DNA of 64,000 nucleotides. Source: Halomonas sp. CUBES01. Lineage in GTDB: Bacteria > Pseudomonadota > Gammaproteobacteria > Pseudomonadales > Halomonadaceae. Below the pieces are notes generated by a model that saw only the letters and a list, made by a program, of their open reading frames with translations, made no database searches and was not told the DNA's origin. Below are positions 10,524-19,391 of this stretch, in pieces; the stretch's first letter is position 1, and every line of letters starts with the position of its first letter. The stretch is from assembly GCF_020991005.1 (NCBI RefSeq), contig NZ_JAJLLW010000003.1, positions 248,001 through 312,000 of the forward strand. The letters run 5' to 3'. The translations under genes were made by a program, and so were the position numbers.

Positions 10524-11881
10524 TGCGCGATCTCAAGAAATGCCACCGTTATGTGATGGTAGCGCTGCTGATGGGGCTGACAAGCTTGAGCCCGTTGACA
10601 AGCGCGCAGTCGCAGGAGACAACCTCGCTGCGAGAGGCCCGCGAGGCCGCTGAAATTCGTGACCAGCAGCGCTTGATCGAGCTGCTGGACGACCAGGCAG
10701 CGCTTGAAGAGGCACTGGAGCAGGCGCGGGATCGCCAGCAAGCCGCCCAGTCACGTCACGATGCCTTGCAGGCACAGGACGCCGCTCAGTCGGCCGAGGC
10801 GGAGCGCCTGGCGGCGCGTCAGTCAGAGCAGGGCGAAGCGCTGAGCAATCTGCTGGATGCGCTCAATCAGCATAGTAACGAGGTGCGTAACGTACTGGGC
10901 GAAGATAGCTGGCTGACCCTGAACGAAGAAGCGTTGCCGCCACGGCTGAGTGACGTCAACGTACTCGAGCAGGAAGTGCTGGAAGACGTGGTCGACAGGC
11001 TCGCCACATTGACGCGCAACACCGGCAATGCGGAGCGGCTTGAACGTCCCGTGGCCGATGCCAATGGCGAAATTGCGCCTCAGACCGTCGTGCGGCTGGG
11101 GGATTTTGCAGCGTTTACCAGCACCGATTTACTGCGCCAGGGCGATGATGGGCATCTGACGGTGCTGCCCCGGACGCCCGGGGAAATAGCTGATTATCTG
11201 GCCGCTTATCATCAGGGCGAGACGCGCGTGATGGCCATGGACCCAACCCGAGGTAGCGTGATCGATGCCCTGGCGCAGCGTCCTACTCTGATGGAGCGTT
11301 TCCATCAAGGCGGGTACGTCGGCTATGTGGTCATTGCCTTGGGGGGCGTCGGTCTACTGGTCGCTTTGCTGCAATACCTGTATCTGCTGGCTACCAGCCA
11401 GCGGGTGAACCGCCAGCTCAAAAGCCCCGATCAACTCACGGATCATAATCCGCTTGGGCGTGTGCTGCTGCGCTTTGAAGGAATGGATAAGCATCAGACG
11501 CCGGAAGCACTGGAAGCACGCCTGGATGAGGCAGTGCTCGCCGAGCTGCCCCGTCTGGAACGGGGGCAGCCGATTGTCAAGCTGCTGGCGGCCATCGCGC
11601 CCTTGCTGGGGCTGTTGGGCACGGTCACCGGCATGATCGTGACCTTCCAGGCGATCACGGTGTTTGGCACCGGCGACCCACAGCTAATGGCGGGTGGGAT
11701 CAGCCAGGCGCTGGTGACGACCGTCCTTGGCCTGATTACCGCCGTGCCGCTGCTGTTCGCGCAGACGGCGCTGTCAAGCCGCAGTCGCCACCTCACTCAT
11801 GTCATTGAAGGTCGGGCAAGTGCCGCGCTGGCCGACCATCTGGAAGCGCAACAGCCTTCCCAAGACGCGTCGGTGAGCTGA
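10520..11881 (+). CDS. MotA/TolQ/ExbB family proton channel with long periplasmic N-terminal domain
   Basis: At 453 residues it is about twice a normal ExbB. It begins with a signal-like segment (about residues 10-30), then a coiled coil (about 35-120) and a globular periplasmic part. The ExbB core follows: one membrane helix near residue 270 (YVGYVVIALGGVGLLVALL) and two more near 355-420 (LLAAIAPLLGLLGTVTGMIV and ALVTTVLGLITAVPLLF), the channel helices that harvest proton motive force. It overlaps the upstream gene by 4 bases and is 1 bp from the next. It probably cooperates with the DUF3450 protein and the smaller ExbB next door. Confidence 0.85.
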   Translation: MMRDLKKCHRYVMVALLMGLTSLSPLTSAQSQETTSLREAREAAEIRDQQRLIELLDDQAALEEALEQARDRQQAAQSRHDALQAQDAAQSAEAERLAARQSEQGEALSNLLDALNQHSNEVRNVLGEDSWLTLNEEALPPRLSDVNVLEQEVLEDVVDRLATLTRNTGNAERLERPVADANGEIAPQTVVRLGDFAAFTSTDLLRQGDDGHLTVLPRTPGEIADYLAAYHQGETRVMAMDPTRGSVIDALAQRPTLMERFHQGGYVGYVVIALGGVGLLVALLQYLYLLATSQRVNRQLKSPDQLTDHNPLGRVLLRFEGMDKHQTPEALEARLDEAVLAELPRLERGQPIVKLLAAIAPLLGLLGTVTGMIVTFQAITVFGTGDPQLMAGGISQALVTTVLGLITAVPLLFAQTALSSRSRHLTHVIEGRASAALADHLEAQQPSQDASVS

Positions 11882-11882
11882 T

Positions 11883-12425
11883 ATGGTGACCGTTCCCCTT
11901 TGGCTCGAACCCGTCGAAAGGCTCATGAGTGCGGGCGGCGTGGTGCTGGTCGTGCTGGCCGTTGTGGCGTTGCTGGTATTTGGCATGGCCATTGAGCGCT
12001 TCTGGTTCTACCGCATGACCTGGCGGCGAGCGCGCCGCCAGCTTGTCAATCGCTGGGCCAGGCGAGATGACCATCATAGCTGGAGTGCTCGCACGCTGCG
12101 CAACGTCTGGACGGAGGACCTTGTGATCCGTCTGCGCCGTCCGCTGCCCTGGTTGAAGCTGCTGGTGGCGTTATGCCCGCTGTTTGGCTTGCTGGGTACC
12201 GTGACGGGCATGATCGGCGTGTTCGACAGTCTGTCGCTGAGTGATACACACCAGGCCCGGGCAATGGCCGATGGCGTGGCAAGGGCAACGTTGCCGACGT
12301 TGACCGGCATGGCAATTGCCGTGGTCGGGCTTTTATTCATCAGTCGCCTGGAACACATTATTCGGCGCGAGGATCAGCGGTTGCACGACCGGATGGCGCG
12401 GGCAGTGGAGGAAAATGATGCGTAG
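11883..12425 (+). CDS. exbB: ExbB-type proton channel subunit
   Basis: A 180-residue inner-membrane protein with three membrane helices: about residues 15-37 (SAGGVVLVVLAVVALLVFGM), about 90-115 (LLVALCPLFGLLGTVTGMIG) and about 138-158 (TLTGMAIAVVGLLFIS). The GLLGTVTGMI motif is the MotA/TolQ/ExbB signature. It is compact like classical ExbB and is followed immediately by ExbD and TonB, so it is the most likely canonical motor partner. Start ATG is one base after the preceding stop. Confidence 0.9.
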   Translation: MVTVPLWLEPVERLMSAGGVVLVVLAVVALLVFGMAIERFWFYRMTWRRARRQLVNRWARRDDHHSWSARTLRNVWTEDLVIRLRRPLPWLKLLVALCPLFGLLGTVTGMIGVFDSLSLSDTHQARAMADGVARATLPTLTGMAIAVVGLLFISRLEHIIRREDQRLHDRMARAVEENDA

Positions 12426-12825
12426 ACGACGTTCGATGGGCAGCGCTGACGAAAATACCGAGGTGAACCTCACGCCGATGCTGGACGTGGTGTTCATCAT
12501 GCTGATTTTCTTTATCGTCACAACCAGTTTTATCAAGGAAAGCGGGATTGAAATCAACCGACCGGAGTCGAGTGACGCAAGCCCCAGGCCCGATGCCCAG
12601 GTATTGGTTGCGCTTTCGCCCGAAGGGGCGGTATGGGTGGATGGTCGCGCGATCGACGCCCACCGGGTGGGCGAAGAAGTCGCCGGGATGATCAGCGAGG
12701 ATGGCTCGGTCGTCATCCAGGCGGATCGCGAGTCGACGACCGGACTGCTGATTGAAGTGATGGACCGTCTTGAACAGGCCGGCGTGGACCAGGTGGCGGT
12801 GGCGGCTAACCGGAGCGGCCAATGA
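12418..12825 (+). CDS. exbD: ExbD-type biopolymer transport protein
   Basis: A 135-residue protein with one N-terminal membrane helix (about residues 19-41, VVFIMLIFFIVTTSFI) containing the essential channel Asp in NLTPMLDVVF, and a periplasmic C-terminal domain. I use the second of two adjacent ATG codons because GGAGG is 6 bases upstream of it and only 3 from the first. It overlaps the ExbB end by 8 bases and the TonB start by 4, indicating tight coupling. Confidence 0.93.
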   Translation: MRRRRSMGSADENTEVNLTPMLDVVFIMLIFFIVTTSFIKESGIEINRPESSDASPRPDAQVLVALSPEGAVWVDGRAIDAHRVGEEVAGMISEDGSVVIQADRESTTGLLIEVMDRLEQAGVDQVAVAANRSGQ

Positions 12826-13580
12826 TACGCCAGGCATTATCCATGGTGAGTGGTGGGGTGTTGGCGATTGGACTGTTTTGGCTGTTGGCGCTGCTGGTCG
12901 CGCCGCCGGATGACCAGGTGGAACCACCAGAGCAGACGGTCTCGATGAACATGGTGGAGGCGCCCGACGTCGCCCCGCAGGAAGAGGCACCACCCCCGAA
13001 AGCTGAACAGGCACCCACGCCTCCGTCACAGCCGATGCCGGCGCCCGAGCCGCCCCCGGTGGCCGACAGCACCATTGCCTTGCCGGAGATTGATCTACCC
13101 GAGCCGCCCGACGAGCCGGTGGAGATGGAGAGTGAATTGCCGGAATTGACCGAGGCGACGCCCGAGCCGGAACCCGAGCCGCCGCCAGAACCGGAACCGG
13201 CGCCTGAACCAACGCCGCAGCCCGAGCCCGTTGCTCAGCCAAGTGAAACCGAGCCTTCCGATGCCGAGCGCGAGGCAGCGCCAGAAGCGCCGCAGGAAGT
13301 GTCGGATGAACCGGTCAATGTCGGTCAGGCCGCGCCGACCAGCCGGGTCAATCCGACGTACCCTGCTCGCGCTCAGCGTCGCGGCATGGAGGGGTTTGTT
13401 GAGGTATCGTTTACCATTCGTCGTGACGGCAGCGTTGATGGCTCTTCGATTCGCATTACGGATGCCCAGCCACGCCGGGTGTTTGACGATGCGGCCCGCG
13501 ATGCGATTGCGCAGTGGCAGTTCGAGCCTAGCGATCGGTTGCGCAACGCGACTCAGCGGATCGAGTTTCAGCTGCGCTAA
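12822..13580 (+). CDS. tonB: TonB energy-transducing protein
   Basis: A 252-residue protein that transmits inner-membrane proton motive force to outer-membrane receptors. It has one membrane anchor (about residues 9-27), a long proline- and glutamate-rich periplasm-spanning segment with PEPEPEP repeats (about 30-165) and a C-terminal TonB domain (from NPTYPARAQRRGMEGFVEV, ending AIAQWQFEP and RIEFQLR). It sits in an operon with its ExbB/ExbD motor behind a probable Fur box. No TonB-dependent receptor is encoded next to it, so it may serve several receptors elsewhere. Confidence 0.93.
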   Translation: MIRQALSMVSGGVLAIGLFWLLALLVAPPDDQVEPPEQTVSMNMVEAPDVAPQEEAPPPKAEQAPTPPSQPMPAPEPPPVADSTIALPEIDLPEPPDEPVEMESELPELTEATPEPEPEPPPEPEPAPEPTPQPEPVAQPSETEPSDAEREAAPEAPQEVSDEPVNVGQAAPTSRVNPTYPARAQRRGMEGFVEVSFTIRRDGSVDGSSIRITDAQPRRVFDDAARDAIAQWQFEPSDRLRNATQRIEFQLR

Positions 13581-13601
13581 CGACTTTATTGAGGTATGAC
13601 C

Positions 13602-14696
13602 ATGCGTGTATGGGGGTGCATCTGTTTAATCGGCTTGTGGGCATCGTTTGCCAACGCCAGCCCGGCGCTTCCCGGCGATATCATTGGCGACCTGAACCGC
13701 TTGCAAACGCAACTACGCGACGCGCAATACGCAAGCGTGGTCTCCCGGGCCACCCAGCAAGCCACCCGCCTGCAAACGGGTAATGCGGCTGACCGCTGGG
13801 CCAGCGCGCTGTATCAGCAGCTTGCCGCTAACGCACTGGCGCACCAGGGCCAGCCGGGTGATGCCGCAAATCGCTTGGTGCAAGCGCGTGAACTGGCCGC
13901 AGGCGAGCAAGCCCAGGTGGCCCGCTGGCTGCGCGAAGAAGTGTCGTTGCGCCACGCGGCGGGGCAAACGACGCAGGCCAGCGACTTACTTGCCGAGTGG
14001 CTCGAGTCCCAGGGCGCCGGTGCCCCTGCCGAGGATTACTGGAAACTGACCCGTTGGCTCGCCGACGACCAGCGTTGGCAGGAAGCGGCGGAGTGGCTTG
14101 AACGTAGCCTGAACCAAACCGCCGAGCCTGATGCTACCCAGCGCAGGTTGGCGCTGGTTGTCTATCAGCGCACCCAGCAAACCGATCAGGCGCTTGACCT
14201 GTTGCTGGGCGGGCTTGATGAAGGCAGCGATGGGGCTCACTGGCGCCAAGCTGCCGGGCTCGCTCAGCAGTCCGGTCAGCCTGGTATTGCCGCGGCGCTG
14301 TGGGATACCGCCTGGAAGCTGGGCAGGCTGGATGAAGACGGTGACCGCTGGCAATTGATACACCTGCACATGGCGGGGGGAACGCCCGCCCGGGCCGCCG
14401 AGTATCTTGAGACATGGCTTGAATCGGGCGACATCGTACGGGATGAGACCTCGCTCCGCCTGTTGGCGAACGCATGGCATCAAGCCCGCGATAGGACTCA
14501 GGCGCTTGATGCCTGGCAGGCGTTAGCGACACTGAGCAAAGAGGGCAGCGACTGGCGTCAGTATGGTCAGCTCGCTTTTGCCTGGGGGCAGGATGAACGT
14601 GCCGAGAAGGCGCTGTCGCGTGCCCAGTCGCTGGGCGATGACCAGGCGGGTGAATGGCTGGCGACGCTTGAGCAGTCACCGCGCCATTCACTATAA
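13602..14696 (+). CDS. Periplasmic tetratricopeptide-like protein of the TonB operon
   Basis: A 364-residue protein with an N-terminal signal peptide (cleavage expected near ANASP, about residue 20) followed by helical, alanine- and leucine-rich repeats of TPR type throughout. The start is the second of two nearby ATGs, 7 bases after GAGG. It lies 21 bp after tonB. TPR proteins in this position accompany DUF3450-ExbB-ExbB-ExbD-TonB operons in many marine proteobacteria and may organise periplasmic contacts; no function is shown by the sequence. Confidence 0.75.
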   Translation: MRVWGCICLIGLWASFANASPALPGDIIGDLNRLQTQLRDAQYASVVSRATQQATRLQTGNAADRWASALYQQLAANALAHQGQPGDAANRLVQARELAAGEQAQVARWLREEVSLRHAAGQTTQASDLLAEWLESQGAGAPAEDYWKLTRWLADDQRWQEAAEWLERSLNQTAEPDATQRRLALVVYQRTQQTDQALDLLLGGLDEGSDGAHWRQAAGLAQQSGQPGIAAALWDTAWKLGRLDEDGDRWQLIHLHMAGGTPARAAEYLETWLESGDIVRDETSLRLLANAWHQARDRTQALDAWQALATLSKEGSDWRQYGQLAFAWGQDERAEKALSRAQSLGDDQAGEWLATLEQSPRHSL

Positions 14697-14711
14697 AGCT
14701 GGCTGCGGCGG

Positions 14712-15545
14712 TTATTCAGCCGGCGTCAGCGTGAGCGAAAAGTCGCTCCAGGTAGGCGCGTGGTCAGACGGGCGCTGCATGCCGCGCAGCACGTAGTCGA
14801 TCCCGGCGTCGCTGACACAGTCGGCGAGCGGCTGGGTGACCAGAATATAGTCGATGCGTAGACCGCGTTTGGGGTCGCGGTCAAAGCCCTTGGAGCGGTA
14901 GTCGAACCAGCTAAACCACTCGTTGTTCGTCGGGTGGCAAAGCCGATAGCTGTCGTGCATTCCCCAGGCCTTGATGCCCGCGAGCCATTCGCGCTCGATG
15001 GGCTGGAAGCTGGTCTTGCCTTCGCGTAGCCAGCGCTTGCGGTTGGCGTCGCCGATGCCGATATCCTGGTCTTCCGGCGAGATGTTGAAGTCCCCCATCA
15101 CCGCGACGCGTTCATCAGGGCGGTGTTGCTCATCGAGCAGGCGTGCCAACTGCTGATAAAAGCGGGTCTTGTGTGGAAACTTGGCGGGGTGCGCGACATT
15201 TTCGCCCTGGGGAAAATAGCCGTTCCACACGGTGACGGGTTGACCGTCGTCGGCCAGGAGCCTGACGCCGATCATGCGTCGCTGGGCGTCTTCCTCGTCG
15301 TCGGGAAAGCCGTAATACACCGCTTCCGGCGTCTGCTTGCAGAGCAGCGCGACGCCGTAGTGGCCTTTCTGGCCGAAGTAGAAGACGTGATAGCCCATGG
15401 CTTCTACATCGGCGAGGGGAAACTCGCTGTCCTGCACCTTGGTTTCCTGGAGGCCGATGACATCGGGCCTGTGCGTCTCGATCAGCGCCTGCAGCTGATG
15501 AAGCCGCGCACGAATGCCGTTGATGTTAAAGGACACAAGACGCAT
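14712..15545 (-). CDS. xthA: Exodeoxyribonuclease III
   Basis: A 277-residue AP endonuclease and 3'-5' exonuclease of base-excision repair. Motifs of the exonuclease-endonuclease-phosphatase fold are present: [14 protein letters not shown] at the start, LQETKVQD with the metal-binding Glu, [13 protein letters not shown], and near the end [11 protein letters not shown] and [12 protein letters not shown] with the catalytic His. The ATG giving MRLVSF is preferred; an adjacent upstream GTG is possible. It overlaps the preceding small gene by one base (TGATG) and is convergent with the TPR gene. Confidence 0.95.
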   Translation of the reverse strand: MRLVSFNINGIRARLHQLQALIETHRPDVIGLQETKVQDSEFPLADVEAMGYHVFYFGQKGHYGVALLCKQTPEAVYYGFPDDEEDAQRRMIGVRLLADDGQPVTVWNGYFPQGENVAHPAKFPHKTRFYQQLARLLDEQHRPDERVAVMGDFNISPEDQDIGIGDANRKRWLREGKTSFQPIEREWLAGIKAWGMHDSYRLCHPTNNEWFSWFDYRSKGFDRDPKRGLRIDYILVTQPLADCVSDAGIDYVLRGMQRPSDHAPTWSDFSLTLTPAE

Positions 15546-15790
15546 CACGAGCGGTCTCCGGGGTTATCCGTGTCTTTATCGGGGTGAATGGCGATGTCCT
15601 GGCCGCTTTGCTGACGGGCCAGTTTGCGCACCGCCTGGAGTTTGCGCTGCTGCTGTTTTTTTGCCACAAAACGGCGTGATGATGTCACCTGATCAGGGTT
15701 ATCATGGCGCCACTTTTTATAGTCTTTACGCCGACCGGTACGGATGGTTACTTTATCCGCCAGCGAACGGGTCTTTTTTTTACGCGTCAT
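15545..15790 (-). CDS. Small basic protein of unknown function upstream of xthA
   Basis: An 81-residue, very Lys/Arg/Gln-rich protein (starts [14 protein letters not shown], then [10 protein letters not shown] and [18 protein letters not shown]) with an acidic end (DKDTDNPGD). It has no membrane segment and no domain I recognise; the composition suggests nucleic-acid or ribosome binding but does not prove it. A strong ribosome site (AAGGAG, 6 bases upstream) and a one-base stop/start overlap with xthA support a real, co-translated gene. Confidence 0.65.
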   Translation of the reverse strand: MTRKKKTRSLADKVTIRTGRRKDYKKWRHDNPDQVTSSRRFVAKKQQQRKLQAVRKLARQQSGQDIAIHPDKDTDNPGDRS

Positions 15791-15935
15791 ATCGCGCTCC
15801 TTGGTTCAGATAGGGACGTATTCTAACAGCCTAGTGACCTCCTTCGACAGCAGGGCGCGCTCTTATTGCCAAGCCCTGTTACAATGCGCGCGTCAAGATG
15901 CCTAACATCCACAGCAATGGACAGATACATAGCCT

Positions 15936-17210
15936 ATGAGCGAGTCGGAACAGACCACAGCGTCGGCCCAGAACCGCAAGCCTAAACGTCGCCGTCGGAA
16001 ACCGCGTCGCCGTCAGTCGAATTGGGATCTTCGTCAGTTTCAGGTGCCTGCCGTGGCCGGCAAATGGCGCTTCCATGACTTTGATCTGCCGCTTCCGTTA
16101 ATGCGCGCCATTCATGCCCTGGGGTTCGAATACTGCACGCCCATCCAGGCAGAGGCGCTGCGTCACACCCTGCTGGGCGGCGACATTGTCGGCAAGGCGC
16201 AGACCGGCACCGGTAAAACCGCTGCGTTCCTGATGTCGGCGCTGGCGTATTTCCTGGAAGAGCCCACGCCGGACGGCCAGAAAGCCGGTGCGCCTCGCGC
16301 GCTGATCATTGCGCCGACCCGCGAGCTGGCCCTGCAGATCGAAAAAGACGCCAAGGCGCTGGCGCGTTTCACCCACCTCAACGTGGCAAGCGTTGTCGGC
16401 GGGATGGACTATCAGAAGCAGCGTGACAGCCTGGGTAAAAAGATCGACCTGCTGGTCGCCACGCCCGGTCGACTGCTCGATTTCCACCAGAAGCGCGATA
16501 TCGACCTTTCCGAAGTCGAAGTGCTTGTGCTCGATGAAGCCGACCGCATGTTGTCGATGGGCTTTATCCCCGACGTGAAGCGCATCATTCGCTACACGCC
16601 CAAGACAGAAGAGCGCCAGACCTTTCTGTTCTCGGCGACCTTCTCCGACGACATTCTCAACCTGGCCAGCCAGTGGACGAGGGAGCCGGCCCACGTCGAG
16701 ATCGACGTCACCGTGGACAACCAGGCGGACATCGATCAGCGGGTCTACATGGTGTCGGACGACGACAAGCAGCGCCTGCTGGTCAAGCTGCTGGAGCAGG
16801 AAAGCTTCGAGCGCGTGATGGTGTTCGGCAACCGCCGTGATCTGGTGCGCAAGCTTGACGACCTGCTGAAAAAGGCCGGCGTGAGCGTGGCTATGCTGTC
16901 GGGCGATGTGCCGCAGAACCAGCGTATCCAGACCCTTGAGAGCTTCCGCGAAGGCGAGATCCAGGTGCTGGTGGCCACCGACGTGGCGGGGCGCGGGATT
17001 CACATTGACGATGTCAGCCACGTGATCAACTACACGCTGCCGGAAGACCCGGAAGACTATGTCCACCGTATCGGGCGGACCGGCCGGGCAGGCGCAAAAG
17101 GCGTTTCGATCAGCTTCGTGGGCGAGGAAGATGCCTTCTCGCTGCCGGAGATCGAGCGCTATATCAACGACAAGCTGCCCTGCGAGCATCCGCCGGAAGG
17201 TCTGCTGTAA
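15936..17210 (+). CDS. rhlB: DEAD-box ATP-dependent RNA helicase, RhlB type
   Basis: A 424-residue RNA helicase. A basic N-terminal tail ([14 protein letters not shown], about residues 13-26) precedes the core: Q motif region ([19 protein letters not shown]), motif [27 protein letters not shown], motif II DEAD (LDEADRML), SAT (LFSATF), and motif [14 protein letters not shown]. The ending ([23 protein letters not shown]) follows RhlB. In gammaproteobacteria RhlB can join the RNA degradosome with RNase E. dinG starts 5 bp downstream, so the two are probably co-transcribed. Confidence 0.9.
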   Translation: MSESEQTTASAQNRKPKRRRRKPRRRQSNWDLRQFQVPAVAGKWRFHDFDLPLPLMRAIHALGFEYCTPIQAEALRHTLLGGDIVGKAQTGTGKTAAFLMSALAYFLEEPTPDGQKAGAPRALIIAPTRELALQIEKDAKALARFTHLNVASVVGGMDYQKQRDSLGKKIDLLVATPGRLLDFHQKRDIDLSEVEVLVLDEADRMLSMGFIPDVKRIIRYTPKTEERQTFLFSATFSDDILNLASQWTREPAHVEIDVTVDNQADIDQRVYMVSDDDKQRLLVKLLEQESFERVMVFGNRRDLVRKLDDLLKKAGVSVAMLSGDVPQNQRIQTLESFREGEIQVLVATDVAGRGIHIDDVSHVINYTLPEDPEDYVHRIGRTGRAGAKGVSISFVGEEDAFSLPEIERYINDKLPCEHPPEGLL

Positions 17211-17215
17211 CGCGC

Positions 17216-19345
17216 ATGCTGGATACCGCCCTGAAAAGCGAGATTCAGGAGGCCTACCGTCGCGTGGTGGAGCGCCTCGAGCTGACCCCGCGCTACGGCC
17301 AGCGGCTGATGATCGCCGAAATCGCCCGCACGCTGGGCGATATTGAAAGCGATGATGACGGCAAGCGAACCAGTGACCAGCATGTCTGCGTGCTCGAAGC
17401 CGGCACCGGGACGGGCAAGACGCTTGCCTACCTGATTGCCGCGCTGCCGATTGCCAAGGCGCGCGGCAAGCGTCTGATCGTTTCCACCGCGACGGTGGCG
17501 CTTCAGGAGCAGGTGCTCAATCACGACCTGCCGTCCCTGGCAACGCACAGCGGATTGAACTTTCGCTATGCCCTGGCCAAAGGACGCGGGCGCTACGTTT
17601 GCGTGGCGCGGCTGGATCAGGCCCTGGAAGGCGCGGAACCCAATCCCACGCTATCGCTGTTCGAGCAGTCCCTGCAGTCACCAGGCAGCGACTTGGGCGT
17701 GATTGCCAGCGACATGGCCGAGGCCTACGGGCAGGGCGAATGGGAAGGCGACCGCGACAGCTGGCCCCACGCCATTGACGATGCCCATTGGCGACGGCTC
17801 ACCGTCGATCATCGTCAGTGCACCGGTCGTCGCTGCGGTCACTTCGGTGCCTGTGCGTTTTTCCGTTCCCGGCGGGAGCTGGAAAATGCCGATATCATCG
17901 TGGCCAATCACGACCTGGTGCTGGCCGACCTGGCGCTGGGCGGTGGCGCCATTCTGCCGGATCCGGCCGACTGCATCTTTGTGTTCGACGAAGGCCACCA
18001 CCTGCCGGACAAGGCGCTGTCGCACTTTGCCCATCGCTTTGCGGTGAATGGCTGTCTGCGCTGGCTGAAGACCCTCAAAAGCAGCCTGACCGACTTGAAT
18101 CAGGCGCTGGCGGTTCAGCCGACGATTGCCCGACTGCTCGCCGGCCTGCCCGAGGTGATGCATAACCTGGAACCGGCATTGGGCGATGTGTTCAGCATGG
18201 GCCACCAGTTAGCAGGTCGCGGCAACGGTCTTGACGACGAAGAGGCCACGCATCAGTCGCGGTTTGAAAAGGGCCAGATACCCGATGCGCTTCGCGAACA
18301 GGCCGAACAGCTGCTGGTGATGTTCGCCACGCTTGCGCGCAGCCTGGAAAGCATCAGCGATATTCTGCGTGAAAGCCTTGATCCGGATAAGCAGACCGGG
18401 CTCGACCGCGAGCAGGCCGAGGACTGGCTGCCGCTGGTGGCGCTGTTGCACGGCCGCGCGCTCGAGGCTCACGCTCTATGGCAAGCCTTCAGCGAGCGGG
18501 ATGCGGCCGATGCGCCGCCCAGCGCGCGTTGGATTACGTTGAACCGGGTGGCCGGTGAGCCGGAGGTCGAGTTTTCGGCAAGCCCGGTGTCCGCCGCACA
18601 TACCCTGGCGAAACACCTCTGGGGGCGCTGCCATGGCGCCGTAGTCACCTCGGCAACGTTGACCGCGCTGGGGCGCTTCGAACGTCTTCAGGAGCGGGCG
18701 GGGCTGGCCAGTCGCTATCGTTATCAGGCGTTACCCAGCCCGTTTGATTACGCCAATGCCGTGTTGAGCGTGCCCAAGGAGGCGACCGATCCAAGCGACC
18801 GGGACGCCCACGAAAAGGCGATTGTCGATTTTGTGACGCGGCTGGCGGATCGGGAAGCGGCGCTGGTGCTGTTTTCTTCGAGAGCACAGTTGCGCGGCGT
18901 TGAGAAGGTGCTTGATGAGGCGGTCAGGGCGCGGGTGCTGGCGCAGGATGCCTTGCCCAAGCGCGAACTGATCGAACGTCACCGGGCGGCGGTGGACGGC
19001 GGCAAGGGCAGTATCATCTTCGGGCTGGCAAGCTTTGCCGAAGGCATCGACTTGCCCGGCAATTATCTTACCCACGTGGTGATTACCCGACTGCCGTTTG
19101 CGGTGCCCGATGATCCGGTGGGGGCCACGCTTGCCGAGTGGATCGAGAGCCAGGGCGGCAACCCCTTCATGCGGATCAGTGTGCCGGATGCCTCGATCAA
19201 GCTGGTGCAGGCCTGCGGACGGCTGATTCGTAAGGAAAGCGACACGGGGACGATCACCCTGCTGGACAGGCGCGTGCTCACGCGGCGGTATGGTCAGGCG
19301 TTGCTGGATGCGCTACCCCCGTTCAAGCGGGAGATTGCCTTGTAA
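17216..19345 (+). CDS. dinG: ATP-dependent DNA helicase DinG, iron-sulfur type
   Basis: A 709-residue 5'-3' helicase of the XPD family, close to the 716 residues of E. coli DinG. The Walker A motif (EAGTGTGKT, about residue 60) and the DEAH-like box (FDEGHH, near residue 261) are visible, along with cysteines of the 4Fe-4S domain (GRYVCVARLD, then QCTGRRCGHFGAC near residues 202-214), and the C-terminal QACGRLIRKESDTG motif VI. It resolves R-loops and unusual DNA structures in front of forks. It follows rhlB by 5 bp. A perfect hairpin lies just after the stop. Confidence 0.93.
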   Translation: MLDTALKSEIQEAYRRVVERLELTPRYGQRLMIAEIARTLGDIESDDDGKRTSDQHVCVLEAGTGTGKTLAYLIAALPIAKARGKRLIVSTATVALQEQVLNHDLPSLATHSGLNFRYALAKGRGRYVCVARLDQALEGAEPNPTLSLFEQSLQSPGSDLGVIASDMAEAYGQGEWEGDRDSWPHAIDDAHWRRLTVDHRQCTGRRCGHFGACAFFRSRRELENADIIVANHDLVLADLALGGGAILPDPADCIFVFDEGHHLPDKALSHFAHRFAVNGCLRWLKTLKSSLTDLNQALAVQPTIARLLAGLPEVMHNLEPALGDVFSMGHQLAGRGNGLDDEEATHQSRFEKGQIPDALREQAEQLLVMFATLARSLESISDILRESLDPDKQTGLDREQAEDWLPLVALLHGRALEAHALWQAFSERDAADAPPSARWITLNRVAGEPEVEFSASPVSAAHTLAKHLWGRCHGAVVTSATLTALGRFERLQERAGLASRYRYQALPSPFDYANAVLSVPKEATDPSDRDAHEKAIVDFVTRLADREAALVLFSSRAQLRGVEKVLDEAVRARVLAQDALPKRELIERHRAAVDGGKGSIIFGLASFAEGIDLPGNYLTHVVITRLPFAVPDDPVGATLAEWIESQGGNPFMRISVPDASIKLVQACGRLIRKESDTGTITLLDRRVLTRRYGQALLDALPPFKREIAL

Positions 19346-19353
19346 GGGAGCGA

Positions 19354-19382
19354 TTGCCCACGGCGATAGCCGCCGTGGGCAA
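19354..19382. terminator. Bidirectional hairpin between dinG and the DAHP synthase gene
   Basis: A perfect 12-bp stem (TTGCCCACGGCG / CGCCGTGGGCAA) with a 5-base loop (atagc) between convergent genes. There is no long T tract on either side. Confidence 0.7.
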
Positions 19383-19391
19383 CGGGCAGGG

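Noticed and set aside
13000..13260. Repeat region in tonB
   Set aside because: It encodes the usual proline/glutamate-rich periplasmic spacer of TonB rather than an independent repeat.
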